Part shown: piece by piece, positions 26,289 through 34,197 of the stretch
How positions within the stretch are numbered: the first letter of the stretch is position 1
Layout: each line of letters opens with the position of its first letter
From: Aurantimonas coralicida
GTDB taxonomy: Bacteria; Pseudomonadota; Alphaproteobacteria; Rhizobiales; Rhizobiaceae
Direction: 5' to 3'
Assembly (NCBI GenBank): GCA_011050685.1
Contig: DRFF01000057.1
Location: 62,001 to 126,000 of the forward strand
DNA length: 64,000 bases
The notes under the pieces: model-generated
What the model was told of the DNA's origin: nothing
The model's database searches: none
Seen by the model: the letters and a program-made list of their open reading frames with translations, nothing else
Translations under genes and position numbers: made by a program

Positions 26289-27791
26289 ATGACCAAGCCC
26301 TTTCCCTTGCCGGCCGATCCCAATTACCAGAGCCCCGAGTCAGCGCCGCCACGGCCCTTTAAAGACGCGGAGGAGGCCGTGGCCGAACTCACCCGGCTTT
26401 ACGACCGGTCGGTCGCCTTCCTGTCCGACACATTCGATGGCGTTCTGGAGAAGGGCCTCGGGGGCAAGCGCTACCGCGCCTACTACCCCGAGATCTCGCT
26501 GACGACGGCGACCCACGCCAAGGTCGATTCGCGCCTCGCCTTCGGGCACGTCGCGCGACCCGGCCGCTATGCCGCAACGATCACGCGACCCGACCTCTTC
26601 CACCATTATCTCATCGAGCAGATCGATCTCTTGATCCGCAATCACGGTCAGCCCGTCACGGTTAGCGATTCGACCACGCCGATCCCGCTGCATTTCGCCT
26701 TCGGGGAAGGATCCTACGTCGACGGAGGGTTGGCCGAGAAACTCGATCGCCCTTTGCGCGATATCTTCGACGTGCCCGACCTGGAGGCGACCGACGACCG
26801 GATCGTCAACGGCAATTTCGAGCCGCGCGACGGCGAAGCGCTGCCGCTCGCCCCATTTACTGCACAACGGGTCGACTATTCGCTGCACCGGCTGTCGCAT
26901 TATACCGCGACCCGACCGGAGCATTTTCAGAACTTCGTCCTGTTCACCAACTACCAGTTCTATGTCGACGAGTTCTGCATGCTGGCGCGCGAAATGATGG
27001 CGGAGGGCGGCGGCGGCTATACCGCCTTCGTCGAGCCTGGCAACGTCGTCACCCCGGCCGGCACGCGCGAGCCGGCCGAAGGCATGGCGCCGCTTCGGTT
27101 GCCGCAGATGCCCGCCTATCATCTGAAACGCGATGACGGCCACGGCATTACCATGGTCAATATCGGCGTCGGCCCCTCCAACGCCAAGACGATCACCGAC
27201 CATATCGCGGTGCTGCGGCCGCATGCCTGGCTGATGCTCGGACACTGCGCGGGACTTCGCAACAGCCAGGAGCTCGGCGACTACGTACTTGCCCATGCCT
27301 ATGTGCGTGAGGACCATGTTCTCGACGCCGACCTGCCGCTGTGGGTGCCGATCCCGGCACTGGCCGAGGTGCAGGTGGCGCTGGAGCAAGCGGTTGAGGA
27401 AATCACCGGCCTGTCGGGCTACGAATTGAAGAAGATCATGCGGACCGGCACCGTCGCGACGATCGACAACCGCAATTGGGAATTGCGCGATCACAAGGAG
27501 CCGGTGGAACGCCTGTCGCAGTCTCGGGCCATCGCCCTCGACATGGAATCGGCGACGATCGCGGCGAACGGTTTTCGTTTCCGCGTTCCCTACGGCACCC
27601 TGCTCTGCGTCTCCGACAAGCCGCTGCATGGCGAACTGAAACTGCCGGGAATGGCGACGGAGTTCTACAAGCGGCAGGTCTCGCAGCATTTGCGGATCGG
27701 CATGCGCGCCCTCGAGCTTATGTCGGAGGTGCCTTCCGAGCGGGTGCATTCGCGCAAGCTCCGCTCGTTCTTCGAGACCGCGTTCCAGTAG
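26289..27791 (+). CDS. amn: AMP nucleosidase
   Basis: Amn hydrolyses AMP to adenine and ribose 5-phosphate and so sets adenylate levels. The 500-residue protein has the AMP nucleosidase N-terminal domain (about 20-190) and a C-terminal nucleoside phosphorylase-like domain. Recognisable segments are MVNIGVGPSNAKTITDHIAV, HAWLMLGHCAGLRNSQELGD, and ALDMESATIAANGFRFRVPY, where the ME-S element binds ribose. Length and layout are those of the Escherichia coli enzyme. The ATG at 26289 is used since upstream codons lie in a different context without a ribosome site. An EEP hydrolase gene begins 7 nt downstream. Confidence 0.95.
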   Translation: MTKPFPLPADPNYQSPESAPPRPFKDAEEAVAELTRLYDRSVAFLSDTFDGVLEKGLGGKRYRAYYPEISLTTATHAKVDSRLAFGHVARPGRYAATITRPDLFHHYLIEQIDLLIRNHGQPVTVSDSTTPIPLHFAFGEGSYVDGGLAEKLDRPLRDIFDVPDLEATDDRIVNGNFEPRDGEALPLAPFTAQRVDYSLHRLSHYTATRPEHFQNFVLFTNYQFYVDEFCMLAREMMAEGGGGYTAFVEPGNVVTPAGTREPAEGMAPLRLPQMPAYHLKRDDGHGITMVNIGVGPSNAKTITDHIAVLRPHAWLMLGHCAGLRNSQELGDYVLAHAYVREDHVLDADLPLWVPIPALAEVQVALEQAVEEITGLSGYELKKIMRTGTVATIDNRNWELRDHKEPVERLSQSRAIALDMESATIAANGFRFRVPYGTLLCVSDKPLHGELKLPGMATEFYKRQVSQHLRIGMRALELMSEVPSERVHSRKLRSFFETAFQ

Positions 27792-27798
27792 GCGCCTC

Positions 27799-28839
27799 AT
27801 GTCGGCCGCTCGCCCCCGCCCCTCCGACCGGCGCCGCGTCAGCCGCGCCCTTGCCCAGGCGCTCGCGCTTGCCGCGGCTTTGGCGTTCGCCAGCGGCTAT
27901 TTCGGCGACATCGTCCCGTTCTTCGATACGCTGGCCCATTTTCGCGCGCATCTCGCCGTGCTCTTGTTGCTCGCCGGGCTCGCGCTGCTTGTCATCCGAC
28001 CTGTCACGACGGGTCTGGCGGCGATCATTCTCGGCGCGTTCGGTCTTTTCTCGGTTTATCCGGCGATGCTGCCCGCCGCCTCATTGGCGTCGGCGCCCGG
28101 CGGCACGGCCCGGTACACGCTTTTGCAAATGAACCTGCGCTGGAGCGCCACCGATCGCACAGCGGCAATTCGGCTCATCGGGGAGCTTTCACCCGACGTC
28201 GTGACCCTGCAGGAGGCCCGGAAAGAGTGGCGGCCGCTGCTTCAATCCCTCTCCGCGCGATATCCCTACCGGTTCGATTGCACCGGCCCCCGCGCCTATT
28301 TCGACGTCGTGATCCTGTCGCGTCGGCCTTTCGCGAGCGACGATCCGGGCGATTGCGATCGTCCCGGGACATTTGCTAGCCGAACAGTCGATTTCAACGG
28401 CCAAGCGCTCACCATTGCCACCCAACATTTGACCTGGCCCTGGCCGGGAAGGCAGTGGCGCCAGCTCGAGCAGCTTCAGGACCGTCTCCGGCGACTTCGT
28501 CGGCTCGGGACGCCCATCCTCATTGCCGGCGACTTCAACGCCGCCCCCTGGAGCGCTGCGCTCAGGACCTACGCCGCCGCGAGCGGCACGGACATCGTGC
28601 CGAATGTCGGGCCAAGCTGGTTCTTCCAGCCCTTTACCAGACGGCTCGCTCCCTATGCGGGATTGCCGATCGACAATATTCTCGCTTCGCCCGGCATCGA
28701 CATTCTCGACGTCGCGCGGCAACCGGCGACCGGCTCCGACCATCTGCCGCTGCTGGTGACCTTCGGTGTCGACAGCGCCCTGCCCGGCGTTGTCGGACCG
28801 CAGCGATCGATCGTGGAACGACGCGCTCTGGATAATTGA
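27799..28839 (+). CDS. Membrane-anchored endonuclease/exonuclease/phosphatase family protein
   Basis: The 346-residue protein has about three N-terminal membrane helices within residues 17-100 (ALALAAALAFASGYFG, LAVLLLLAGLALLVI, GLAAIILGAFGLFSVYPAM). A periplasmic-side EEP domain follows, with its metal and catalytic motifs in order: LLQMNLRW, TLQEARKEW, LIAGDFNAAPWS and GSDHLPLLV. The family hydrolyses phosphodiesters in nucleic acids, phospholipids or sugar phosphates; this membrane-linked subgroup has no fixed substrate. It follows amn by 7 nt and is likely cotranscribed. Confidence 0.85.
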   Translation: MSAARPRPSDRRRVSRALAQALALAAALAFASGYFGDIVPFFDTLAHFRAHLAVLLLLAGLALLVIRPVTTGLAAIILGAFGLFSVYPAMLPAASLASAPGGTARYTLLQMNLRWSATDRTAAIRLIGELSPDVVTLQEARKEWRPLLQSLSARYPYRFDCTGPRAYFDVVILSRRPFASDDPGDCDRPGTFASRTVDFNGQALTIATQHLTWPWPGRQWRQLEQLQDRLRRLRRLGTPILIAGDFNAAPWSAALRTYAAASGTDIVPNVGPSWFFQPFTRRLAPYAGLPIDNILASPGIDILDVARQPATGSDHLPLLVTFGVDSALPGVVGPQRSIVERRALDN

Positions 28840-28902
28840 TCCGGCCTCGTCGACGTCGCGTTTGCGCGGTATGCCCTCCCCTTCAGGGCTAGCATTTTCC
28901 GC

Positions 28903-28931
28903 TTGCATTCGATCGCGAGGCGCCCGATATT
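28903..28931 (+). promoter_or_regulatory. Candidate hicAB promoter
   Basis: TTGCAT (28903-28908) and GATATT (28926-28931) stand 17 nt apart and fit a sigma70-type promoter. The expected start of transcription, about seven bases after the -10 box, falls on the A of the hicA ATG, and no ribosome site precedes that ATG. The toxin mRNA may therefore be leaderless. Confidence 0.5.
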
Positions 28932-28951
28932 GCTTGCATGAACAGCAAGCA
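28931..28951 (+). repeat. Inverted repeat over the hicA start, likely HicB operator
   Basis: TGCTTGC (28931-28937) and GCAAGCA (28945-28951) form a perfect seven-bp inverted repeat with the start codon in its spacer. The half-site GCTTGCAT recurs at 28901-28908 over the -35 box. HicB antitoxins with a ribbon-helix-helix tail repress their own operon through such sites, so this is the expected place for it. Confidence 0.55.
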
Positions 28952-29192
28952 TCGCAGGACGCTGGTCGCCATCTTCGCGGAGCCCGTTTCCGGCACTCTC
29001 GACTGGGCGTCCATCGAAGCGCTTCTGCTTTCCGTCGGATGCGAGTTGGTTGAAGGGTCCGGGTCGCGCGTGCGGTTCAACTTCGAAGGCGCCGTCGCGA
29101 CGTTTCATCGGCCGCACCCCGCCAAGGAAGCCAAACGTTACCAGATACGAGCGGCCCGCGATTACCTCATCAGGATTGGAATCGAGCCATGA
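28938..29192 (+). CDS. hicA: HicA-family mRNA interferase toxin (variant active site)
   Basis: The 84-residue protein has the small double-stranded-RNA-binding-like fold of HicA: an N-terminal helix (WASIEALLLSVGCELVEGSG), then SRVRFNFEGAVATFHRPHPA and a C-terminal helix (YQIRAARDYLIRIGI). HicA normally cleaves mRNA using a His in a GSHH motif. Here that position reads GSRV, and the only histidines are in FHRPHP, as in a well-populated HicA subgroup. Activity is thus inferred from the partner gene, not the residues. The stop overlaps the hicB ATG by four bases. Confidence 0.87.
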   Translation: MNSKHRRTLVAIFAEPVSGTLDWASIEALLLSVGCELVEGSGSRVRFNFEGAVATFHRPHPAKEAKRYQIRAARDYLIRIGIEP

Positions 29193-29527
29193 ACACGATG
29201 TCCTACAAAGGCTACGCGGCCCGTGTCGAATACGACGACGCGGACGAGATTTTCTTCGGCCGCATCGCCGGGATCGATGACGGTGTGACGTTTCACGCCG
29301 ACACCGTTCCGGAACTCAAGGCGGCTTTCCACGATGCCGTGGACGACTATGTCGAAACTTGCGCGAAAATCGGAAAGGCGCCGCAAAAGCCCTATTCGGG
29401 TCGCGTGATGTTCCGCATATCGCCGGAGATCCACGCCAAGGCGGCGCGTGCCGCGGAGCTTTCCGGCAAAAGCCTCAACCAATGGGCGGAAGAGGTCTTG
29501 CGCAAAGCCTCCGAAATTGCCGCCTGA
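29189..29527 (+). CDS. hicB: HicB-family antitoxin with ribbon-helix-helix tail
   Basis: The 112-residue antitoxin has an N-terminal partial RNase H-like domain (YKGYAARVEYDDADEIFFGR, IDDGVTFHADTVPELKAAFH) that covers the HicA active site. The C-terminal Arc-like DNA-binding domain (GRVMFRISPEIHAKAARAAE, SLNQWAEEVLRKA) should bind the operator at the hicA start. Overlap with hicA (ATGA) gives translational coupling so that antitoxin follows toxin. The pair is a complete type II toxin-antitoxin locus. Confidence 0.93.
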   Translation: MNTMSYKGYAARVEYDDADEIFFGRIAGIDDGVTFHADTVPELKAAFHDAVDDYVETCAKIGKAPQKPYSGRVMFRISPEIHAKAARAAELSGKSLNQWAEEVLRKASEIAA

Positions 29528-29573
29528 TCAACCGGGAAGGTAGCCGCGGGATCGCGACCAAGCCAGGCTCGCC

Positions 29574-31235
29574 TCACATCACCTGATAGACCGGTCCCTC
29601 GCCGCCCTGGGGCGGAACCCAGTTGATGTTCTGGTTGGGATCCTTGATGTCGCAGGTCTTGCAGTGGACGCAGTTCTGGGCGTTGATCACGAACGTCTCG
29701 GCGCCGTTTTCCTCGACCCATTCATAGACGCCGGCCGGACAATAGCGCTGCGACGGGCCGGCATAGACCGCCCATTCGGACGAATGCTGCAGCGCCGGGT
29801 CCTTCACCTGCAGGTGAACCGGCTGATCCTCCTCGTGATTGGTGTTGGACAGATAGACCGACGAGACCTTGTCGAAGGTCAAGACGCCATCGGCTTTCGG
29901 GTATGCGATCTTTTCGTGCTTGTCCGCCGGCTCCAGGCAAGCGTAGTCCGGCTTGCCGTGTTTTTGCGTGCCGAAGAAGGAAAAGCCGAACAGCGAATTG
30001 GTCCACATGTCGAGGCCGCCCAACGCGATGCCGAGTATCGTGCCATATTTCGACCAGAGCGGCTTGACGTTGCGCACCGGCTTCAAATCCTTGCCAATCG
30101 GGGACGTCCGCCACTCGTCTTCATACGCAGCCAGCCGATCGTGCGAACGGCCGGCCTTGATCGCCTCGGCCGCCTTTTCCGCCGCCAGCATGCCGGATGT
30201 CATGGCGTTGTGGGCGCCCTTGATGCGCGGCACGTTGACGAAGCCGGCCGAGCAACCGATCAGCGCGCCACCTGGGAACACCAACTTCGGCACAGACTGC
30301 CACCCGCCCTCGGTAATCGCGCGGGCGCCATAGGCGATGCGCTTGCCACCTTCGAGCAGCTTGGCCACGTCGGCGTGGGTCTTGAACCGCTGGAATTCCT
30401 CGAAAGGCGAGAGATACGGGTTCTTGTAGTTCAGGTGCATGACGAAGCCGACGTAAACCTGATTGTCGCCGAGATGGTAGAGGAACGATCCGCCGCCGGT
30501 GCCGCCGTCGAGCGGCCAGCCGAAGGAGTGCTGGACGCGGCCAGGCTTCGACTTTGATGGTTCGATCTCCCAAAGCTCCTTGAGGCCGATGCCGAACTTT
30601 TGCGACTCCCGTCCCTCATCGAGCCCGTAGGCCTTGATCAGCTGCTTGGCGAGCGAGCCGCGGACGCCCTCGCCGATCATCACGTATTTGCCCATCAGCG
30701 CCATGCCGCGCTGATAACTCGATCCCTGTTCGCCCTCGCGTGTCACACCCATGTCGCCGGTCGCCACGCCGATCACCGCGTTCGACTCGTCATAGAGAAT
30801 CTCGGACGCGGCGAAGCCCGGATAAATCTCGACGCCGAGTGCCTCGGCCTTCTCCGCCATCCATTTGCAGACGAGGCCAAGCGAGACGACGAAATTGCCG
30901 TGATTGCCCATCAGCTTCGGCATCAGGAAGTTCGGCAGGCGGATCGAGCCTTGCGGGCCGTAGAAATAGAATCGGTCGTCGGTTACTTCGGTCTTGATCG
31001 GCGTCTCTTCCAGTCGCCATTCCGGCAACAGACGATCCAGCGCCGACGGGTCGAGGACGTTGCCGGACAGAATGTGAGCGCCAACTTCCGCGCCCTTTTC
31101 CAGAACCACAACCGTCAGGTCAGGGTCAATCTGCTTCAGGCGGATGGCCGCCGCCAATCCGGCCGGGCCGGCTCCAACGATCACCACGTCGAAGTCCATT
31201 GATTCGCGTTCGGGCAGAGTTTCGGCTTCGCTCAT
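29574..31235 (-). CDS. Electron transfer flavoprotein-ubiquinone oxidoreductase
   Basis: ETF-QO passes electrons from fatty-acid and amino-acid dehydrogenases, through ETF, to the quinone pool at the inner membrane. The 553-residue protein has an FAD site (DVVIVGAGPAGLAAAIRL) near residue 15, a quinone-binding middle region with GWPLDGGTGGGSFLYHL, and a C-terminal 4Fe-4S domain. The cluster cysteines are in RYCPAGVYEW and NCVHCKTCDIKDP. Length matches the family. The ATG at 31235 gives MSEAETLPERESMDFD; upstream codons add an unrelated extension. The divergent SMR and UDG genes are a common neighbour set in this order. Confidence 0.96.
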   Translation of the reverse strand: MSEAETLPERESMDFDVVIVGAGPAGLAAAIRLKQIDPDLTVVVLEKGAEVGAHILSGNVLDPSALDRLLPEWRLEETPIKTEVTDDRFYFYGPQGSIRLPNFLMPKLMGNHGNFVVSLGLVCKWMAEKAEALGVEIYPGFAASEILYDESNAVIGVATGDMGVTREGEQGSSYQRGMALMGKYVMIGEGVRGSLAKQLIKAYGLDEGRESQKFGIGLKELWEIEPSKSKPGRVQHSFGWPLDGGTGGGSFLYHLGDNQVYVGFVMHLNYKNPYLSPFEEFQRFKTHADVAKLLEGGKRIAYGARAITEGGWQSVPKLVFPGGALIGCSAGFVNVPRIKGAHNAMTSGMLAAEKAAEAIKAGRSHDRLAAYEDEWRTSPIGKDLKPVRNVKPLWSKYGTILGIALGGLDMWTNSLFGFSFFGTQKHGKPDYACLEPADKHEKIAYPKADGVLTFDKVSSVYLSNTNHEEDQPVHLQVKDPALQHSSEWAVYAGPSQRYCPAGVYEWVEENGAETFVINAQNCVHCKTCDIKDPNQNINWVPPQGGEGPVYQVM

Positions 31236-31459
31236 CGTCTCGTCCCTTGTCCCGGTTTCTGCGGATCGACCCGGCCGCATGACCACCGATCGCAGCGCTT
31301 GCGCTACACGAGTGCTCCCGCATGTCTGCACGAGTTCTATCGTGATCGACCTTGACGTCAATCCGGTGATGCGAAGCCCTGTTGGGCTCGGCGCCCACCG
31401 CTTGACCAAAGCGCGCGTTGCAGTGCTAGACAGGGGTGGCGATCGCGCGGGGGGCGGAT

Positions 31460-31789
31460 TTGAATTTTCTCTATCTGAGTGTTGCGATCGTTTGCGAAAT
31501 CATCGGAACGACCGCGCTGAAGTCTTCCTTTGGCTTCACCCGCCTCGTGCCGTCGCTGGTAACGGTCGGCGCCTATGTGCTGGCCTTCTATTTCCTGTCG
31601 CTGCCGCTTCGCACCCTGCCGGTCGGCATCGTCTATGCCATCTGGTCGGGCACCGGAATCGTGCTTCTGGCGCTCATCGACCTGTTCTGGTTCCGGCTGT
31701 CGATCGATGTCGCCGGCTTCGCCGGTGTGGCCCTGATCCTCGCGGGCGTCATCGTCATCAACGTGTTTTCGCAGACCGTCGGCCATTGA
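31460..31789 (+). CDS. Small multidrug resistance (EmrE/SugE-like) transporter
   Basis: This 109-residue protein has four transmembrane helices and the family landmark VAIVCEIIGTTALKSSFGFT, in which the membrane-embedded Glu couples proton and drug movement. Helix 3 contains VGIVYAIWSGTGIVLL. It should work as a dual-topology dimer exporting cations or guanidinium-like compounds. The TTG at 31460 is preferred because it gives the standard MNFLYLSVAI N-terminus and follows a G-rich ribosome site; a GTG 24 nt upstream is the alternative. It is divergent from ETF-QO. Confidence 0.9.
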   Translation: MNFLYLSVAIVCEIIGTTALKSSFGFTRLVPSLVTVGAYVLAFYFLSLPLRTLPVGIVYAIWSGTGIVLLALIDLFWFRLSIDVAGFAGVALILAGVIVINVFSQTVGH

Positions 31790-31854
31790 GAGCACGCGCG
31801 CAAGTTCCCAGGCAAGCCGTCGCGCCGCGTGCCCGAATGGGCTAGGAAGACGCC

Positions 31855-32754
31855 ATGAGCGCCGAGATTCAATCGACCGACAACCACGCCGCCATCGCCC
31901 TGCTCGAATGGTATCGCGCGGCCGGGATCGACGTCGTTCTGGACGAGCGGCCGCGCGACCGTTTCGCCGAGACCCAAGTCGAGATCGAAGCGAGACGCGC
32001 GCGCAACGCAAGTCCACAGACCCGGCCCGAATCCGCCGGCCCCGCTCGCACGCCGGCGGCCATCGCGAAGCCCGTCGCGAGCCCGTCGGACAGCGCCGCG
32101 CTTCCAACTCCGCGGGTCGCCGTGCCGGACGATGTCGCCGTTGCCGACGCACGGGAACGCGCGCGCTCGGCCGCCGACCTTGCCGAGTTGCAGGCGGCGC
32201 TCGAGGCCTTCGACGGCTGCAATCTGCGTATCACCGCGAAGTCGACCGTCTTCGGCGATGGCAGCGAGACCGCCGACGTGATGTTTGTCGGAGAGGCCCC
32301 CGGCCGGGAGGAGGACGCGGCGGGTGTCCCCTTCGTTGGCCGCTCGGGCCAGCTGCTCAATCGGATGCTGGCAGCGATCGGACTGGAGCGGGAAGCCGTC
32401 CGGGTGACCAATACCGTGCCTTGGCGCCCGCCCGGCAACCGGCCGCCGACTCCCGCCGAGACGCTGATCTGCCTGCCATTCGTGCAGCGCCATATCGAGT
32501 TGGTGCAACCGAAGATCCTCATCTGCCTCGGCTCGCCCGCCTCCAAGGCGCTCCTTGGCTCGCAGGAGGGTATTCTGCGCATCCGTGGCCAATGGACGCG
32601 CTATAGTTTCGGAGTCGAGGCCGACCAGGCCATCGACGCGACGGCGATGCTTCACCCCGCCTATCTGCTGCGCCAGCCCGCGCAAAAGCGACTGAGCTGG
32701 CGTGACCTGCTGGCGCTGAAAACCCGGCTTGCGGAGGAACGCGGGGCGGGGTGA
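31855..32754 (+). CDS. Family 4-like uracil-DNA glycosylase with altered iron-sulfur site
   Basis: The 299-residue protein has a 110-residue Ala/Pro-rich N-terminal extension and a C-terminal glycosylase domain with VGEAPGREEDAAGVPFVGRS, RPPGNRPPTPAE and MLHPAYLLRQ, the family 4 motifs. Family 4 enzymes hold a 4Fe-4S cluster with four Cys. Here the first position is Phe119 and the third is Trp190 (VPWRPPGNR), leaving Cys122 and Cys206. Cluster binding is therefore doubtful, though alphaproteobacterial relatives often share this change. It should remove uracil from DNA if active. The gene ends within four bases of the frame entering the MFS gene. Confidence 0.88.
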   Translation: MSAEIQSTDNHAAIALLEWYRAAGIDVVLDERPRDRFAETQVEIEARRARNASPQTRPESAGPARTPAAIAKPVASPSDSAALPTPRVAVPDDVAVADARERARSAADLAELQAALEAFDGCNLRITAKSTVFGDGSETADVMFVGEAPGREEDAAGVPFVGRSGQLLNRMLAAIGLEREAVRVTNTVPWRPPGNRPPTPAETLICLPFVQRHIELVQPKILICLGSPASKALLGSQEGILRIRGQWTRYSFGVEADQAIDATAMLHPAYLLRQPAQKRLSWRDLLALKTRLAEERGAG

Positions 32755-32864
32755 ACGCCAGTTGGACAAATGTCGCAAATGGCACTCGCCAAATCACCTC
32801 CAGAAGCCTAGCTGTCCGGCCAAAGCGCGACGCCGTGCCGACTCGCAAAGCCAAGGCCAATCCC

Positions 32865-34145
32865 ATGCCCGTGCCCGTCCAGATCCTGCCGATCGTCTCG
32901 CTGCTTCTCTCGACCTTCTTTCTGATGGCGGGCGCGGGTTTGATGGGCATCCTCCTGCCGGTTCGCGGCTCGATCGAGGGCTGGTCGAGCTACCAGATCG
33001 GCGCTTTCGGGACCAGCTACGCCATCGCCTTCACGCTCGGCTGCTTCGTGATGCCGCTGATCGTGCGCCGGGCCGGGCATGTGCGGACCTTCTCGAGTCT
33101 CGCCGCGTTGCTGGCGATCTCGGTACTCTTATGCGCAATCTTCCTCGATCCAATCGCCTGGATCTTCTTTCGCGCCCTCGCCGGCTTTGCCTTGGCCGGC
33201 ACCTACATGGTCGTCGAAAGCTGGCTTAACGAGCGCGTCACCAACGAGACCCGAGGGACGATCTTTTCGGTCTATATGATCGTCACCATGGCGGCGATGA
33301 TGGGCGGTCAATACGTCATGCCATTGAGCCGACCCGAACTCGCCATTCCTTTCATGCTCTGCGCCATTTTATTCGCATTGGCGGTGATCCCGACGGCCAT
33401 GTCGCAGGCCCCCTCCCCGAAGCCCCTGACCACCGTGAAAATCGATCTGCGTCTGATCTTCCGCAATTCGCCGGTGGCTTTCATCGGTGTGTTATTGGCT
33501 GGCGTTCTTTCCGGCGCATGGAACAATATGGCGCCGGTGTTCGGCCAGAAGGCCGGTCTTTCCACGACGGAGATCGCCACTCTCGTCGTCGCGGCGATGG
33601 CTGGCGGCATCGTGTTCCAGGTGCCGCTCGGACGTATCTCGGACAGGGTCGACCGGCGTTATGTCATGTCCGCCGCCGGGCTGATCGGCGTCGCGGGTGC
33701 AACGGCGGGCGTGTACGTCGCAGACGCCGGGGCCATCGCGCTTTTCGTCGTCGCCTTCGTGCTGGGCGGCATCATCTACCCGACCTATTCGCTCGCCGTC
33801 GCCCACGCCAACGACTACGCCGCCGACGAGGACTTCGTGAAGATCTCCAGTGGTCTGCTCATCCTCTATGGGATCGGGACGATGATCGGACCGCTCTACG
33901 CCGCTTACCTCATGGAGACGTTCGGCCCGCGGGGCATCTTCCAGTCGATCGGAACGGCTGCGGCACTCTACGCCGCCTATGCGTTCTATCGCACTTTCCG
34001 GCGGGTTTCGCTGCCGGCCGACGAGCGGGCCGACTTCCAGACGACGCCGCTCGCCCGCACGCAGACTCCGACGAGCTTTGCGCTCGACCCGCGCGCCGAC
34101 GTGACGCCGGAAGCCGAGGAAGCCGAGCTCTTGCCTTCCAACTGA
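32865..34145 (+). CDS. Major facilitator superfamily transporter
   Basis: The 426-residue protein has about 12 transmembrane helices and the MFS signature regions, including LGRISDRVDRRYVM between helices 8 and 9 and FFRALAGFALAGTYMVVESW in helices 4-5, which resembles the YcaD/YfkF drug-efflux type. A 35-residue cytoplasmic acidic tail follows the last helix. The ATG at 32865 starts MPVPVQILPIVSLLLS just before helix 1; an upstream GTG overlapping the UDG stop would add a basic, unconserved segment. The substrate cannot be told from sequence. Confidence 0.9.
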   Translation: MPVPVQILPIVSLLLSTFFLMAGAGLMGILLPVRGSIEGWSSYQIGAFGTSYAIAFTLGCFVMPLIVRRAGHVRTFSSLAALLAISVLLCAIFLDPIAWIFFRALAGFALAGTYMVVESWLNERVTNETRGTIFSVYMIVTMAAMMGGQYVMPLSRPELAIPFMLCAILFALAVIPTAMSQAPSPKPLTTVKIDLRLIFRNSPVAFIGVLLAGVLSGAWNNMAPVFGQKAGLSTTEIATLVVAAMAGGIVFQVPLGRISDRVDRRYVMSAAGLIGVAGATAGVYVADAGAIALFVVAFVLGGIIYPTYSLAVAHANDYAADEDFVKISSGLLILYGIGTMIGPLYAAYLMETFGPRGIFQSIGTAAALYAAYAFYRTFRRVSLPADERADFQTTPLARTQTPTSFALDPRADVTPEAEEAELLPSN

Positions 34146-34177
34146 ATGGGGGCGGCCTCCGCGAGACGCCCCCATTC
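34144..34177. terminator. Bidirectional hairpin between MFS and phoX genes
   Basis: GAATGGGGGCG and CGCCCCCATTC form a perfect 11-bp stem with a 12-base loop between two convergent genes. T-runs are short on both sides, so it may act with modest efficiency in both directions. Confidence 0.65.
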
Positions 34178-34197
34178 AACCTTGGCAAAGTACGCGA

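Noticed and set aside
26340-27800. 486-codon minus-strand frame opposite amn
   Set aside because: An antisense shadow; amn is unambiguous.
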